Source: a virus. From it: a stretch of 64,000 bases of DNA. Positions 45,301 to 56,087 of this stretch are shown here, one piece after another (position 1 is the stretch's first letter; every line of letters begins with the position of its first letter). Below the pieces are notes generated by a model. It saw only the letters and a program-made list of their open reading frames with translations. It was not told where the DNA came from and did no database searches. Where the stretch lies: the IMG/VR virus record IMGVR_UViG_3300027733_000036, positions 1 to 64,000 of that record. One strand, given 5' to 3'. Made by a program: the position numbers and the translations under genes.

Positions 45301-48300
45301 ATGCAAGAGTTCTTAACAAGTTTAGGTGCTATATTATACGGGAGTATGGCAACAAAGGAAGCGGGTAAAGCAACTGGTGCTGAACTTACACCTCAAGTTG
45401 CAAGAATGCTACTTAGTCCTGGCTTTGCATCTTTTCCTGCTAGCCCACCTAGACCCAACACTACATTCTTCTCGATGGTTTCTCAGGCAAGAGGAAGGAT
45501 GGGGAGTAATAAGGCTTTAAGTTTCAGCGAACAGATTCTAAAGTTGCAGTCAACCGTAACTTCTGAAGTTCTAGATAGGATTAAAGAATATGGCACAACT
45601 CAAGCGGGAAGCTTTGTAGGGGCAACTGCAGAGCAAGCGGCAAGAGCACAGAACAATGCATTAAATAATGTTATGTATCTAGGGAGAGAAGCTGAAGGCG
45701 CAATTCTTTCATTAACGGCAGCTAAGAAGTCTGTTCTTGATATGATCAATGGCGATAAGCGTCTTTCTGGATTCGTGTCTGATCCTCGTAATGAAAAACT
45801 TATTGGCAATATAAAGAGTCGCTTAATGGGCGCTACTTATGCAGAAACTATAGGTATGCTTGAAAGTTTTCGCCAAGCGGCAGAAGCTAGCGTAGAAGGC
45901 CTTGGAAATATTTTTGATTACTATCACAGATCAAATACTCGTTTCTTAAACGCAAGTAGAGCTTCAGATAAAATACCTGCAGCTATAGGACTAAGACTTG
46001 ATAATGGAAATCAAGTTATGAGTGCAATGTCTCGTTTTGATAAATTTAACAAAATGCCAACTAGCACAAGAGACTTATCTCTTGCCTCTCTTACACAAGC
46101 AGAGCAAGCAAAATTAGGCGAATACCAGAAAGCACTTCAATCTAAATTAGGGGGAAGATTCCAGTTTAATCCTGGTCAAGGCGACATATATGAAATTATG
46201 AGTTCGTTTGGTCAGCCAGAAGGTGCAGCTCCTCGTTCATTTAGATATGCAAGAGTAAGAGTTAATAGTGGTGAAATTAATTTACCACTAGGAGAGGCAG
46301 GAGATTATTTTGTTGGTGAACAAGGCAAGGCTCAGGGGCATATCTACTTCAGAGGAAAATCTGGTTCAAGCATGTACTCGCCAGTTGGCAAAGTCATTAA
46401 CATTGATAATACTGGAACTGACATTGCTTCAACTCCAGCAATAACAGGTCACGATAATATTTGGAATCCTCAAACTGGTAAATACTTAGATGTAGCTGAA
46501 GCCTTAGAAGCTGGAAAAGTTAGATCTGCAGAAGAGATTCTTTTCTCGTCAGCTGAAAGCTCTGATGAAGCTATTCGATACATGGAAGAGATAGATCCAA
46601 CAAAAAATCCTTTAGTTGCAGTGGCAAGAAAACATTCGCAAATCCTTATGCAAGAAGAGAGAAGTATTGTAGGCATTGAACCTGTTGAGCGGTTTAACGC
46701 ACATTTAAAAATAGCACAAGCCCAAGGTGTTTCTCTTTTTCCAGTAGCAGGTGCAAAGCAAGGTGATAAAGGAATTTACCACTGGGCAGAGGCAGGAATG
46801 AATGGACCAGAAGCTGGTATCTATATGGGTACTTTTGCTGGAGAATTAGAAAATACTGCAGGTGGAGTTAAGCCTGTAAGTGTAATTCCACTTGGCAGAA
46901 GAACTAATAGACATCTTAATAACCCTTTAACTGTTGTTAATCCTGGTAGCAGAACAGCACTTTCGCGTGTAGGTAATCAGGCGCGTGTTATAGGTAATCC
47001 TATGGGTTCAAAGGCAATGCTTTTAGATGCTTATCCATTTAGAAGTGGTGCGTTTAAAGGAATGCTTCAAAGTGGACTTGAGCCATTTGTTACTGGCGCT
47101 GTTTTCTCTACTCCTAGAGGCCAAGCAAGAAGTCCTGAGATTTTCCTTGAAGGTTCAAGAGGTCTAATTAATCCTAATGCTGAACAAGTTGAAGGAACAT
47201 TCATTCGACCAGGAAGACGAACTAGCATTGAAACGGGAACTGAAAGTTATCCTTTTGAATACAATCCAAAGTTACAACCTTTCTTAGAGGAAGTAGATGC
47301 TTTAGGCGACGCTGATCCTATGCAAAGACAAAGAATGATTTTTGATATGCAAGAAAGATCAGGTGTTGGTTTTTCAGAAGGAGAAGCTCTTGGTCGTCGG
47401 CGCTTAAACAACGGAACAATAGAAAATACTTTTGTTGATGCGGGAGGAACAGCTTCTCAAGGAAGAGTGCTACTTCAAGATGTTATCCCAATTGAAGGTG
47501 GCTATAAACTTGCTTTTGGCAGAGAAGTGCCTGCAGGAGCAGGAAAGCTAGAAGGCGGTACAAAAACTAACCAACATCTTTTTTCTGCAATTGCTGATGT
47601 TGAGTCTGAAGAGACTATTAACATCAATGCAAAGTACGATGCAAAGGTAAAAGAAGAGAAAGCTAAAGCTGAAGAGCGACACAAAAAGCGCCTAGCTAGA
47701 TATGAAGAAGAAAGTACAACAGGGCAATGGACCAGAAGTATTAGAGAGGAAGAGTTAGAAAAACTTGAAAGAGCAAGGAAGAATGATCTTGATAAGACTG
47801 TTTCTCAAGTTAACTTAGAGCGAACAAATGAACTAGATGCCATGGCAACTAATCCAGCCAGAGAAGAAGCAATACAAAGAAATAAACAACAAGTTCTTGG
47901 TCAGATAAGAGATGACTCCGCAATGGGTCCTTTAACTGATGAGCAAAGAAATCTTTATAATGTTGCTGCTGAATCTCTAACAGAAGATGTTTCGCATATT
48001 GCAGAAGGTAAAGAAATATATAAAGAGGGTAATACATTAGCAATTCGTGGCCAACAGCAATATGCTACAAGTAAGTTTACCGGATCAACGCTTGATGCGG
48101 TACTACCTGCAGATGATATGTTAGTAGATTCAGATTTCTATAAACAAATTGCATCAGTAGACTCGAAGTTGCCTGTACCTGCACAGGAAAAATATATAAA
48201 AGGATTTAAAAATACACTTCAAGACTTTCACGCGGCAGCACAGGCTTTGCAAGGGGCACGCTATTCTGAAAAAGATACTAACGCACTACTTGTAATGCTT

Positions 48301-51162
48301 AAGAAAGTAAATCAGCATTTAAAAATTAACACTCCTAATAATCAACGTAGACCATATCAAGAAGCTGTATATGGATTAATTTTTGGGTTAGAACAAAAAG
48401 GTACTGGCTTTCCTGGCTTAGCAGAAATGATGGAAGGCCAGCAAGCTGCAACGACAAATATGTTAAAAGCTTTAGGATTCAATAAAGAACACCAAGCAAG
48501 TCTTATGGCTGGAATTGAATCATCTCCTGCCGTTGTTGGATTGAATGTTCAAACAAGTCGTGATTTCTCATTGGATTCTAACAATGACGCTAAGCTTGAA
48601 AGACGTTACGTAGAAGAGATTTACGACTCTACAAGAAGTACTATTGCAGCAGAAGGCAGTCCATACCGTAAACGACACATGCTTGCTTTTGATCAGGCTC
48701 TTCAAGGAATTACTCCTCTAGATCCTGCTTATGTATCTTCTGTACAAGAAATGGCAAATAGAGTTGGCAGTCAGCCAGTTGGAGAGGCTGGTAAAGTTGG
48801 TTCAGACACAGTCTTAGATCTTAGTGCAAAAATACCAGATGAATTATATGCAACTGAAATGGCAAAAAGAAGAGGAACTCTTGAACAGCTTAGACAGACT
48901 GGAGGGTTTGTAAAATATTCCGAAAATACTATGGAGTATCTTCCTTCTGCTAATCTACTAAACGCCTCTACTGTAAAAGATTCTAGATCAGCAAGATTAA
49001 CTGAAGATTTAAAACTAAAGAATATCATTGGTAGAATTTTTGACATGCTTGAAAAGAACATGGAAAATATCGACGATGACCTTGTTCAGCTATTACATGG
49101 CGCGTTTGGAGAATTTAAAGGTGATTTGAATAAAGAAAGTATTGGAATCACAACACATCTTTTAGAAGGTGGAATTAGTGGAGCAAAATATGAAACGGTC
49201 TATGGAGCTGAATTAAATAAAAGTTTGCCTACTCATATGCAGCCTTATCAGATGGGCCTGTCAAGAAGTCGAATAGATGAAAGTTTTGATTTAAGAATAA
49301 AAAAAGCACAAGCAGCTGGCCGCGAACATGAAGTTGCGTATTTGAATAAATACAGAGCGGATGTACTAGCTGGCAAAGCTGACATGCCTATGATGTCAGG
49401 ACAGCCTCCTTCCATTGGTCCTGAGTTTATGAGTGTATACTCTGGTAGATATAATCCTAAAATGGACCAAGCAGGTGGTGTATCAATTCCTGCATATGGA
49501 GAATGGATATCTAATGGCCAGACTGTATCAAAAGATACTCCTGGTGCAGAGTTTGTTAGAATGGGTGGCAACGTCACTAATAAAACATCGGCCGACTTTG
49601 ACCATGATGCTGCTTTAACAAAAATGATTGAGGTTAGCTCCGAAGATGAGCATCTTTTAAACACTCCTGAGGGGGTCGAAGAGGCATACGGAAAACTTAG
49701 AGATTTAACATCTGATGAGCCAATGAAAGAACAGTTTAACCAACAAAGATCCTATAACATAAGTCAAAATGCATTTGATCCAATAATTAAAGATTCTCTT
49801 AAGGATAAACTTGGAGCTAATGGTAGCCTTGAATTAGGTGAAGTCCAGAAGGCATTTATGAAATGGTCTGGCCAGTCTGAGATTGGTCAAACTTCTAATG
49901 CTGCAGAAGAAATAAGATTTATAAAAAGAATACTTGAAGAGACTGGGGCAATAACAAGAACAGAAGCAGAAGACTTATCTGTGTTTGCTAATAAGATGGA
50001 ACAAAATGCGGTTGGCTTTAAGCATCTTGATAGAACACTTGGTAGCGTATTCTCCGAATCAGTAGGTCGTATTCTCTCAGAGCCTAATCCAGAAAAAAGA
50101 TCTAATTATTTCACTGAGTTTTTTGATTCATTCTTTTACACTGATAAAGATGGCCAAAAGTCTAACTATCTTTTACCTCAAAGAACACCTGAACAAATGG
50201 AAGGATTAACCTCAGGTTTATCAAGAGCTAAAGTTACAAAAAGTACTTTAGAGGCAAGTAAAAAAGCAGAAGATATTGAGCCTACTACTGTTCTTAGAGC
50301 TTTATCGTCCGGAGATCATGGGTCTTTTGAAGCTGCGTTTGCTAGCGCACCTGCAGCAGAAAGAACTGCTCTTTTAAATTCATCAATAAATGCTCTTCCT
50401 CCTGAGCAAAGAGAAAGAGAAAAAGCTGATCTTAGAAGTCTTTATGAAGAAAAAACAAATGAAATGAGTGATGCTCAACAAAGACTTGCCGCAGGTAACC
50501 AAGCTGAGATTGACAAGGCACAGGCACGCCAAGGAGGAGGGGGGCTTGACACAGCAATGGGGTCGCTTGCTGATGAAGCTGAGACAGCTCCTGCCCCTAT
50601 GCCAGCTCCTTCTAGAATAAGTGAGGAAACAAGAAATGTAAATGCTGAAGCAAACTTTGTTAGGTCAATGAGAAGTGAAATGTCTATTGGCGCAGAAGAT
50701 GCTAAAGGTTTACTTGAGAATAAATTTGCTAGAACTGTTGGAATTGGTGCGGCTGCAATGGCTGGTCTATATGCACTCTTTACTAAAGGCTATGATGATG
50801 AGCCATTAAGTGATATACCGCCACCACCTTCTAATTATGGAATGAATAGTAATGCTCAAATGCAACCATTGACTGGTGGTGGATCGCTTGTCAGTGATAG
50901 TTATCGTAGGCAAAGTATGGATATGGCAGATGCTTTAGGCGCAGATTATTCAGAATCAAATATTCCCGCACCAACAAGTATAATGAAAAAGTCATATTTA
51001 GATGGCGCAACTGCTAGAATATCTAGTAGAAGTCTCAATCTTGATAGAACCAATCCTGTAGAATATGCTAGGTCTTTACGCCAAGCAATTCCGGGTTCAA
51101 GTATTGGACTAAACATAAACACTACATACAGTGTACCTTCTGACATGGAGCGGAAACTATAA
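45301..51162 (+). CDS. Giant virion protein 2, candidate double-psi-beta-barrel RNA polymerase
   Basis: 1953 residues; weak SD. The key observation is SADFDHDAALTKM at residues ~1430-1442 (D1432, D1434, D1436). It mirrors the NADFDGD magnesium-binding motif of RNA polymerase beta-prime and the DFD-x-D motif of single-chain phage polymerases such as the crAss-like virion enzyme. About 50 residues upstream, GQPPSIGPEFMSVYSGRY could correspond to the conserved R-x-P segment, although the Arg is absent. A candidate beta-like barrel with lysines (AGKLEGGTKTNQH, K749 and K755) lies earlier, giving the expected beta-then-beta-prime order. A charged coiled coil follows (~770-830). Near the C-terminus are a membrane-like segment (RTVGIGAAAMAGLYALF, ~1815-1832) and a ~110-residue tail ending PSDMERKL. 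If correct, it would be ejected to transcribe early phage genes. Motif-only evidence; an unrelated giant tail protein remains possible. Confidence 0.45.
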   Translation: MQEFLTSLGAILYGSMATKEAGKATGAELTPQVARMLLSPGFASFPASPPRPNTTFFSMVSQARGRMGSNKALSFSEQILKLQSTVTSEVLDRIKEYGTTQAGSFVGATAEQAARAQNNALNNVMYLGREAEGAILSLTAAKKSVLDMINGDKRLSGFVSDPRNEKLIGNIKSRLMGATYAETIGMLESFRQAAEASVEGLGNIFDYYHRSNTRFLNASRASDKIPAAIGLRLDNGNQVMSAMSRFDKFNKMPTSTRDLSLASLTQAEQAKLGEYQKALQSKLGGRFQFNPGQGDIYEIMSSFGQPEGAAPRSFRYARVRVNSGEINLPLGEAGDYFVGEQGKAQGHIYFRGKSGSSMYSPVGKVINIDNTGTDIASTPAITGHDNIWNPQTGKYLDVAEALEAGKVRSAEEILFSSAESSDEAIRYMEEIDPTKNPLVAVARKHSQILMQEERSIVGIEPVERFNAHLKIAQAQGVSLFPVAGAKQGDKGIYHWAEAGMNGPEAGIYMGTFAGELENTAGGVKPVSVIPLGRRTNRHLNNPLTVVNPGSRTALSRVGNQARVIGNPMGSKAMLLDAYPFRSGAFKGMLQSGLEPFVTGAVFSTPRGQARSPEIFLEGSRGLINPNAEQVEGTFIRPGRRTSIETGTESYPFEYNPKLQPFLEEVDALGDADPMQRQRMIFDMQERSGVGFSEGEALGRRRLNNGTIENTFVDAGGTASQGRVLLQDVIPIEGGYKLAFGREVPAGAGKLEGGTKTNQHLFSAIADVESEETININAKYDAKVKEEKAKAEERHKKRLARYEEESTTGQWTRSIREEELEKLERARKNDLDKTVSQVNLERTNELDAMATNPAREEAIQRNKQQVLGQIRDDSAMGPLTDEQRNLYNVAAESLTEDVSHIAEGKEIYKEGNTLAIRGQQQYATSKFTGSTLDAVLPADDMLVDSDFYKQIASVDSKLPVPAQEKYIKGFKNTLQDFHAAAQALQGARYSEKDTNALLVMLKKVNQHLKINTPNNQRRPYQEAVYGLIFGLEQKGTGFPGLAEMMEGQQAATTNMLKALGFNKEHQASLMAGIESSPAVVGLNVQTSRDFSLDSNNDAKLERRYVEEIYDSTRSTIAAEGSPYRKRHMLAFDQALQGITPLDPAYVSSVQEMANRVGSQPVGEAGKVGSDTVLDLSAKIPDELYATEMAKRRGTLEQLRQTGGFVKYSENTMEYLPSANLLNASTVKDSRSARLTEDLKLKNIIGRIFDMLEKNMENIDDDLVQLLHGAFGEFKGDLNKESIGITTHLLEGGISGAKYETVYGAELNKSLPTHMQPYQMGLSRSRIDESFDLRIKKAQAAGREHEVAYLNKYRADVLAGKADMPMMSGQPPSIGPEFMSVYSGRYNPKMDQAGGVSIPAYGEWISNGQTVSKDTPGAEFVRMGGNVTNKTSADFDHDAALTKMIEVSSEDEHLLNTPEGVEEAYGKLRDLTSDEPMKEQFNQQRSYNISQNAFDPIIKDSLKDKLGANGSLELGEVQKAFMKWSGQSEIGQTSNAAEEIRFIKRILEETGAITRTEAEDLSVFANKMEQNAVGFKHLDRTLGSVFSESVGRILSEPNPEKRSNYFTEFFDSFFYTDKDGQKSNYLLPQRTPEQMEGLTSGLSRAKVTKSTLEASKKAEDIEPTTVLRALSSGDHGSFEAAFASAPAAERTALLNSSINALPPEQREREKADLRSLYEEKTNEMSDAQQRLAAGNQAEIDKAQARQGGGGLDTAMGSLADEAETAPAPMPAPSRISEETRNVNAEANFVRSMRSEMSIGAEDAKGLLENKFARTVGIGAAAMAGLYALFTKGYDDEPLSDIPPPPSNYGMNSNAQMQPLTGGGSLVSDSYRRQSMDMADALGADYSESNIPAPTSIMKKSYLDGATARISSRSLNLDRTNPVEYARSLRQAIPGSSIGLNINTTYSVPSDMERKL

Positions 51163-54100
51163 TGGCTAATGACAATTGGAAATTAGAAGATTTTGATATT
51201 CTACAGTTATCATTTAAAAATGATAAGGGTAATTTAGTTACTTGGAGTGATTATGGGACTGAGTACTCCCATATTAATCATGCATTTTTTATTAATGATT
51301 TACAATTTATTATTCCTCCTGAGAAAATTTCTTCTACAGAAGAAAATAACTATATGACTGTTCAGTCAGTTCGCTCAAGAAATAGTGACAAACTTCCTGT
51401 TGGTATTGCAAACGAAATCTTTTCTGTTAGTTTTACTTTGCCAGGAAAAAGTTCAATTAGAAATATTGACTCAAGAGACGACCACACTTCTGGCAATAAT
51501 AGCGGGAAACGCGGCGGAATATTAGATCTTATTCTTCAGTTTAAAAATACCCCGTTTTCTGTTATTGAGAATGCAACCCTAAGAACAAAGTTAAAAATAC
51601 CTATTTTCCATAATATGGTATTTTGCATGCACAATCTAGCTTTAACAACTTCTCCAGGCGAACCAGATACAATCCTAGGAACACTAACTTTTACTCCAAT
51701 GAGTTATGCTTGTTATAGCGACTTTTGGCATTACAAAAAAAATTGGATTAGTAAAGGTGGACAAAGCTTTGAAGATGTAAATGAAATTAATCTTCCTAAC
51801 AGGAATCCTTATCTAACAGAAGAAAACAAGAAAGCATTTGTCTTAGACAACCTAGAAAGATGGTTTATGAACACACGTGATGATTCAACTTATATCGCGG
51901 GTATAAATGCTGCCTTACTTGCAGGCAATGAACCTCCAGGCGATGCTGTCTATATGGTTGATCCTGCCTATCAAACGGCAGAAAGTTTACATAAGTTAGA
52001 TATTAACTTTATGCTTAATCCTGAAAGAACTCAATTTGCAAGAGAGTCGGAGCCATATAAAGCCTATATAGATTGGCTTTATTCCCGGCATAAACAAAAA
52101 AATATAGGCAATGGAGAAGTTTTTGATTGTACTCAAATTTCACCTTATAACTCTACTGAGCAAAATCTTGGAGATCGGGTCTATTTAAGATGGAATGAGT
52201 TTAAAAATATTACTGTTGATCCGGTTGTCGCAGAAGGTATAAGAAATGGAATTCGACTTAGACTTAAGAATTTTAAATTAAGATTATTTAAAAATGTTTT
52301 ATTTCCATCTAATATGACTCAAGAAGAGAATGATGCTTTAAAAAAATCCGAAACATTAGGGGCTGGGAAGTCGTCATCTGGAGGCAATGATGCTATAGAT
52401 GGAGCTGGTAAAATTAATTTCTTTGGAGATTATTTTGTACCAATAAATAGTAGTATGTTTGCTGAGATAAGAGATGCGACTGATCGAACAGAATTTACTG
52501 GTAAGGAAATTATAGCTAAAAAGCCTGATGGCAGTAATTTGGCTGATCACGGTTATTATTTCCATAAAGGCATAGACATTATGCCTTCGTACCCAGCAAA
52601 TAATAGAGATGTTACAGTTCCAATTTTTACACCTTTTAAAATACGTATTACTGAGAATACGTGCTTTTCTGAAATAGCTTATGATGTTGCAATCTATAAT
52701 GGAGGTTATTCTCCAGAGAAACAAGTTGTAATCAGAGGAAAAAAGACTTGGAAAAGAGTGATTTATAGTACACAGGCTATTGCTTGGGAGCTCGATGCGT
52801 ACAAGTATAGATTTGAAGTATATAGATTTTCTAACGAAAATCATAAAGGTCTTAGTGGCTCTAAAGGCAATAGCATTATAGGCGAAATATTAGACGGACC
52901 TTTCAGGGGAAAGAAAATTCGATTTTGGCATTTAGCCGCTATGGCTCCTGAAGGGGTTAGCCGTACAAATCCAATTTTTGAAACATTTATAGACACATGG
53001 ACGAAAAATTTTGGTCCAGGCGCAGTACTAGAAGCAGGACAGTGGATAGGTGCTTTTTTAGGAGGAACGGCTGTTGATGAAAGTAGTCCTCACTTGCATG
53101 TTGAACTTGGCGGCGAAGATACTGGGCATGGATCTTTATATGACCGCATTGACATTACTCCTCTTCTAAAGAATGCAACTTCAAAACCTCCAAAAGATAT
53201 TATTAATGCATACTATAAATTAAAGCCAGAAAATAGGCACGGGCTTCCAGAAGAAGAAGCTACCTATGAACTTCTAAATGATTTAAGAGGTAAAAACTTA
53301 AAAGGCAAACCTGGCAATACTGAAGGCATTATAAAATCAGCTGTTAAGTTTGCATTAGAAAATGGCGCAAATAGTAACTGGAGAAAGCTGACTAACTCTA
53401 ACACTGATAAACCATACGAATCATACGATGAGTATCTAACAGCAAATGAAGAAGAAATAACGAAGAATAGAGATTTACATCCTTGGGAATTCTATGGGCT
53501 TCAGGTCCGGACTTTGGAGCAAGCCGGTTGGTACTTGTATGAAGGTGACTTGACAAATTTTGATTTATTCTACAGAGAACATATTCTTGAACTTGTTTCT
53601 GGCAATGATGCAGAGTCAAGGCAAATGCAAGATCCTTTAATCTGTGATTTTATATCTGCAACTTCAAGTAATAATTTCAAGATGTTGAATGTTCAGGGAA
53701 TTATGGCCCCAACTGCTCAGTTTCTTGGAAGCCAAGATGATACTTTTCTTTTGTCAATGAAAGGATTTGGTTTAAATTCTATTAAACAGTTAGAGGTAAT
53801 AAGAGATACGTTAAGGAAGCAAGGGGTAATGTTTAAACATATCCCAGAAGCTTACTCTTTAAGAGTTGAGAATAATTTTATTAATGCTTTTGGAAATGTT
53901 TACTTTGTTATAAATGGCATTGAGATGGCAGCTGTACCTGAGCAACCAAATGTATATGCATGCGAAATGCGTTTGACTGCAAATGATATTAGTATAAAAC
54001 AGCAAGTATTAAAGAAAGAATCAGTAGTCGGAAACCAAGAAATTAAAGAATCTTTCCTTAAAGAATTCCTAGGAGGATCAGACTATAATCCAGACGGTCT

Positions 54101-56069
54101 TTTTCCACCTGGTACTGCTAGAACAAAAGAGCAAGAGGACGCTTATGAAGCAACTCTTGTTGTTGCGCAGAACTACCAACAAGAAAGAAAGAAAAAAGGA
54201 TTACCTTACATTGAAAGAAAAAAGGCTATAATCGACAATGAAGAGCAATACATTTTAACTTTAAATGTTGATTTAACTCCTGCAAATAAACAGACAGACG
54301 TCTATTTAAGCAGTAACAAATATCTCTTAGAGGTACTTGCTCATATAAACATGGTAAATAATTTATTTCCAAAAGATAGTTATTATCAAGATGCAAACAC
54401 AGAACTAGCCGCTATTGAAGTTGGCGTTAATGGTGTTACCCAAGAGGACATTGACCAAATCAAACTAAGAGAGAGATATATTTTCACTGATGAGGGTTTT
54501 ATTACATATATTCCTGATAAGCGAATAACAAATTTGTATGCTCCTTGGCTTCAGCCAACAAAAGCAAGAGATGCAGCTTATATGGATAGCTCAATGATGT
54601 TCTATTATAAGTCTTACCCAGAGCACGCTTATATCTCATTGATTCCAAACGCTACTGTTGACTATGTAAGTTTTGTTATAGAAAGTAATCCATTCCTAGG
54701 AAGAGTTGCCCCTCCTGCTTGGGATTGGATGCTTGAGCGTCCAGGAACAATGTTAAATAATGATTTAACAGATACGGTTCTCCGTCCATTTGCTTTTATT
54801 AACTGGAAAGATGGAACAGGATCCTATCAAAGAGCTTACGGTACATGGCTTACGCAACTAGCTGGGCTTGCTAAAACTGATAGCAAACAAGCTGAAGGTG
54901 CTGCTGCAGCCGCAGGGCTTGTACAAATTGAGGGATTAGGTGAAAGTTGTCATATTCCAGGAACCTTTTATCCATATCTTATGGCACATAGAAATGTTTT
55001 GGCTTTGGCTCAGAACACAAGAGCAATACGAAGATTCTATGATATATCTTTAATTATCAAGAATGACAATGCTAATAAGACAATTAATGGCGATATTCGA
55101 GAAGCATTAAAAGATTTTAAGTGGTTTCTGACATCAGATGCAGGAAAAGCAATTGGAGTTTTTCTTCTTCAAGAGGCTGTTACCTACATAGGACTTTATG
55201 CTCTTGAAGCCGCAACTGTTGGACTTGCAACTCCGATTCTAGTCGCCAAGGCTGCAAATAGTGCGGCTCGCGCTGCAGAAATTGCAAAACTTGTTAAAGG
55301 TGCCGCCGCACTTGAAAAAGTTGGAAACCTAGCAGTAAAAGAAGCCCGAGCAGCAAAAGCAGTCAAAGCTTATCAAAAATCAGCTGCCCTTAGAGAAGGT
55401 CTTCGTGCTTCTGCAGAAGAAGCAGCAAAAAAGGGCTTTTTAGGTCGGTACTGGTGGCATCGCAAAAATGCGAGTGCTTTACAGGCTAGTGCTAGTGGAT
55501 GGGCTAAAGCTGCACGTATAGGTACTAAACTTGCAATAGCTGGTACGGCGGGTTTTACTAGTTTTACTAGCATAATGGAAAGAATTGAGGCCGAAAGAAA
55601 TACTGAGCAGCATGCTCCTTTTTATGATTATTTTTATGTATTTGACCAAACTAAACAAGGTAGAAGACCTTGGGGTGAAGATATTTTAGATAGTAGAGCA
55701 AATGGAAAATTAATATATCAGGAAACCTTTAAATTTGAATATGAAAAAGAACAAGAGATAATTGACATTGACAATATGACGCTATACAGCGTTAGCTTAT
55801 CAAATGGATATGAGAATTTCTTAAAAGCCTTAGACAAATTGCCCAAAGGTGGAAGACTAAGTCAAGATAAACTTCCAAGTGAAGTAACTGGAATTAATGG
55901 TTTATTTACTGAAGTTGAATCAGATAGTTTTGACTTAGACTCAGGCACTGTTGAGCAATTAAGTACTGGATTTTTTGGTGGTGTTGGACCAGCTCAACAA
56001 AGTACTCCATTGTTTAAGAAACTACATGTAGAGGCTGGCCAAGCATCTTTAATTGGCCAAGACTTATAG
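51162..56069 (+). CDS. Large baseplate/hub protein with M23 peptidase insert
   Basis: 1635 residues; ATG overlaps the previous stop (TAATG). Residues ~1-200 look like a tail-hub beta domain (FINDLQFIIPPEKISS). Residues ~410-665 carry LytM/M23 metallopeptidase motifs: H468-x3-D472 (FHKGIDIMP) and H644-x-H646 (SPHLHVELGG), the zinc ligands and catalytic His of the family. Before it, GNNAIDGAGKIN-like polar sequence (~405-415) acts as a linker. Residues ~830-970 (ICDFISATSSNNFKMLNVQGIMAPTAQFLG) and the rest are unassigned structural sequence. A helical Ala-rich, partly hydrophobic region lies at ~1320-1480. The peptidase would cut cell-wall cross-links while the tail contracts. The M23 motifs are clear; the hub role is inferred from position. 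Confidence 0.75.
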   Translation: MANDNWKLEDFDILQLSFKNDKGNLVTWSDYGTEYSHINHAFFINDLQFIIPPEKISSTEENNYMTVQSVRSRNSDKLPVGIANEIFSVSFTLPGKSSIRNIDSRDDHTSGNNSGKRGGILDLILQFKNTPFSVIENATLRTKLKIPIFHNMVFCMHNLALTTSPGEPDTILGTLTFTPMSYACYSDFWHYKKNWISKGGQSFEDVNEINLPNRNPYLTEENKKAFVLDNLERWFMNTRDDSTYIAGINAALLAGNEPPGDAVYMVDPAYQTAESLHKLDINFMLNPERTQFARESEPYKAYIDWLYSRHKQKNIGNGEVFDCTQISPYNSTEQNLGDRVYLRWNEFKNITVDPVVAEGIRNGIRLRLKNFKLRLFKNVLFPSNMTQEENDALKKSETLGAGKSSSGGNDAIDGAGKINFFGDYFVPINSSMFAEIRDATDRTEFTGKEIIAKKPDGSNLADHGYYFHKGIDIMPSYPANNRDVTVPIFTPFKIRITENTCFSEIAYDVAIYNGGYSPEKQVVIRGKKTWKRVIYSTQAIAWELDAYKYRFEVYRFSNENHKGLSGSKGNSIIGEILDGPFRGKKIRFWHLAAMAPEGVSRTNPIFETFIDTWTKNFGPGAVLEAGQWIGAFLGGTAVDESSPHLHVELGGEDTGHGSLYDRIDITPLLKNATSKPPKDIINAYYKLKPENRHGLPEEEATYELLNDLRGKNLKGKPGNTEGIIKSAVKFALENGANSNWRKLTNSNTDKPYESYDEYLTANEEEITKNRDLHPWEFYGLQVRTLEQAGWYLYEGDLTNFDLFYREHILELVSGNDAESRQMQDPLICDFISATSSNNFKMLNVQGIMAPTAQFLGSQDDTFLLSMKGFGLNSIKQLEVIRDTLRKQGVMFKHIPEAYSLRVENNFINAFGNVYFVINGIEMAAVPEQPNVYACEMRLTANDISIKQQVLKKESVVGNQEIKESFLKEFLGGSDYNPDGLFPPGTARTKEQEDAYEATLVVAQNYQQERKKKGLPYIERKKAIIDNEEQYILTLNVDLTPANKQTDVYLSSNKYLLEVLAHINMVNNLFPKDSYYQDANTELAAIEVGVNGVTQEDIDQIKLRERYIFTDEGFITYIPDKRITNLYAPWLQPTKARDAAYMDSSMMFYYKSYPEHAYISLIPNATVDYVSFVIESNPFLGRVAPPAWDWMLERPGTMLNNDLTDTVLRPFAFINWKDGTGSYQRAYGTWLTQLAGLAKTDSKQAEGAAAAAGLVQIEGLGESCHIPGTFYPYLMAHRNVLALAQNTRAIRRFYDISLIIKNDNANKTINGDIREALKDFKWFLTSDAGKAIGVFLLQEAVTYIGLYALEAATVGLATPILVAKAANSAARAAEIAKLVKGAAALEKVGNLAVKEARAAKAVKAYQKSAALREGLRASAEEAAKKGFLGRYWWHRKNASALQASASGWAKAARIGTKLAIAGTAGFTSFTSIMERIEAERNTEQHAPFYDYFYVFDQTKQGRRPWGEDILDSRANGKLIYQETFKFEYEKEQEIIDIDNMTLYSVSLSNGYENFLKALDKLPKGGRLSQDKLPSEVTGINGLFTEVESDSFDLDSGTVEQLSTGFFGGVGPAQQSTPLFKKLHVEAGQASLIGQDL

Positions 56070-56087
56070 ATTTATATTTGGGAGGCA

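Noticed and set aside
52374-52844. 156-codon open frame on the minus strand
   Set aside because: Antisense to the M23 region of the hub gene, whose motifs are clear on the + strand. No SD, no recognisable sequence.
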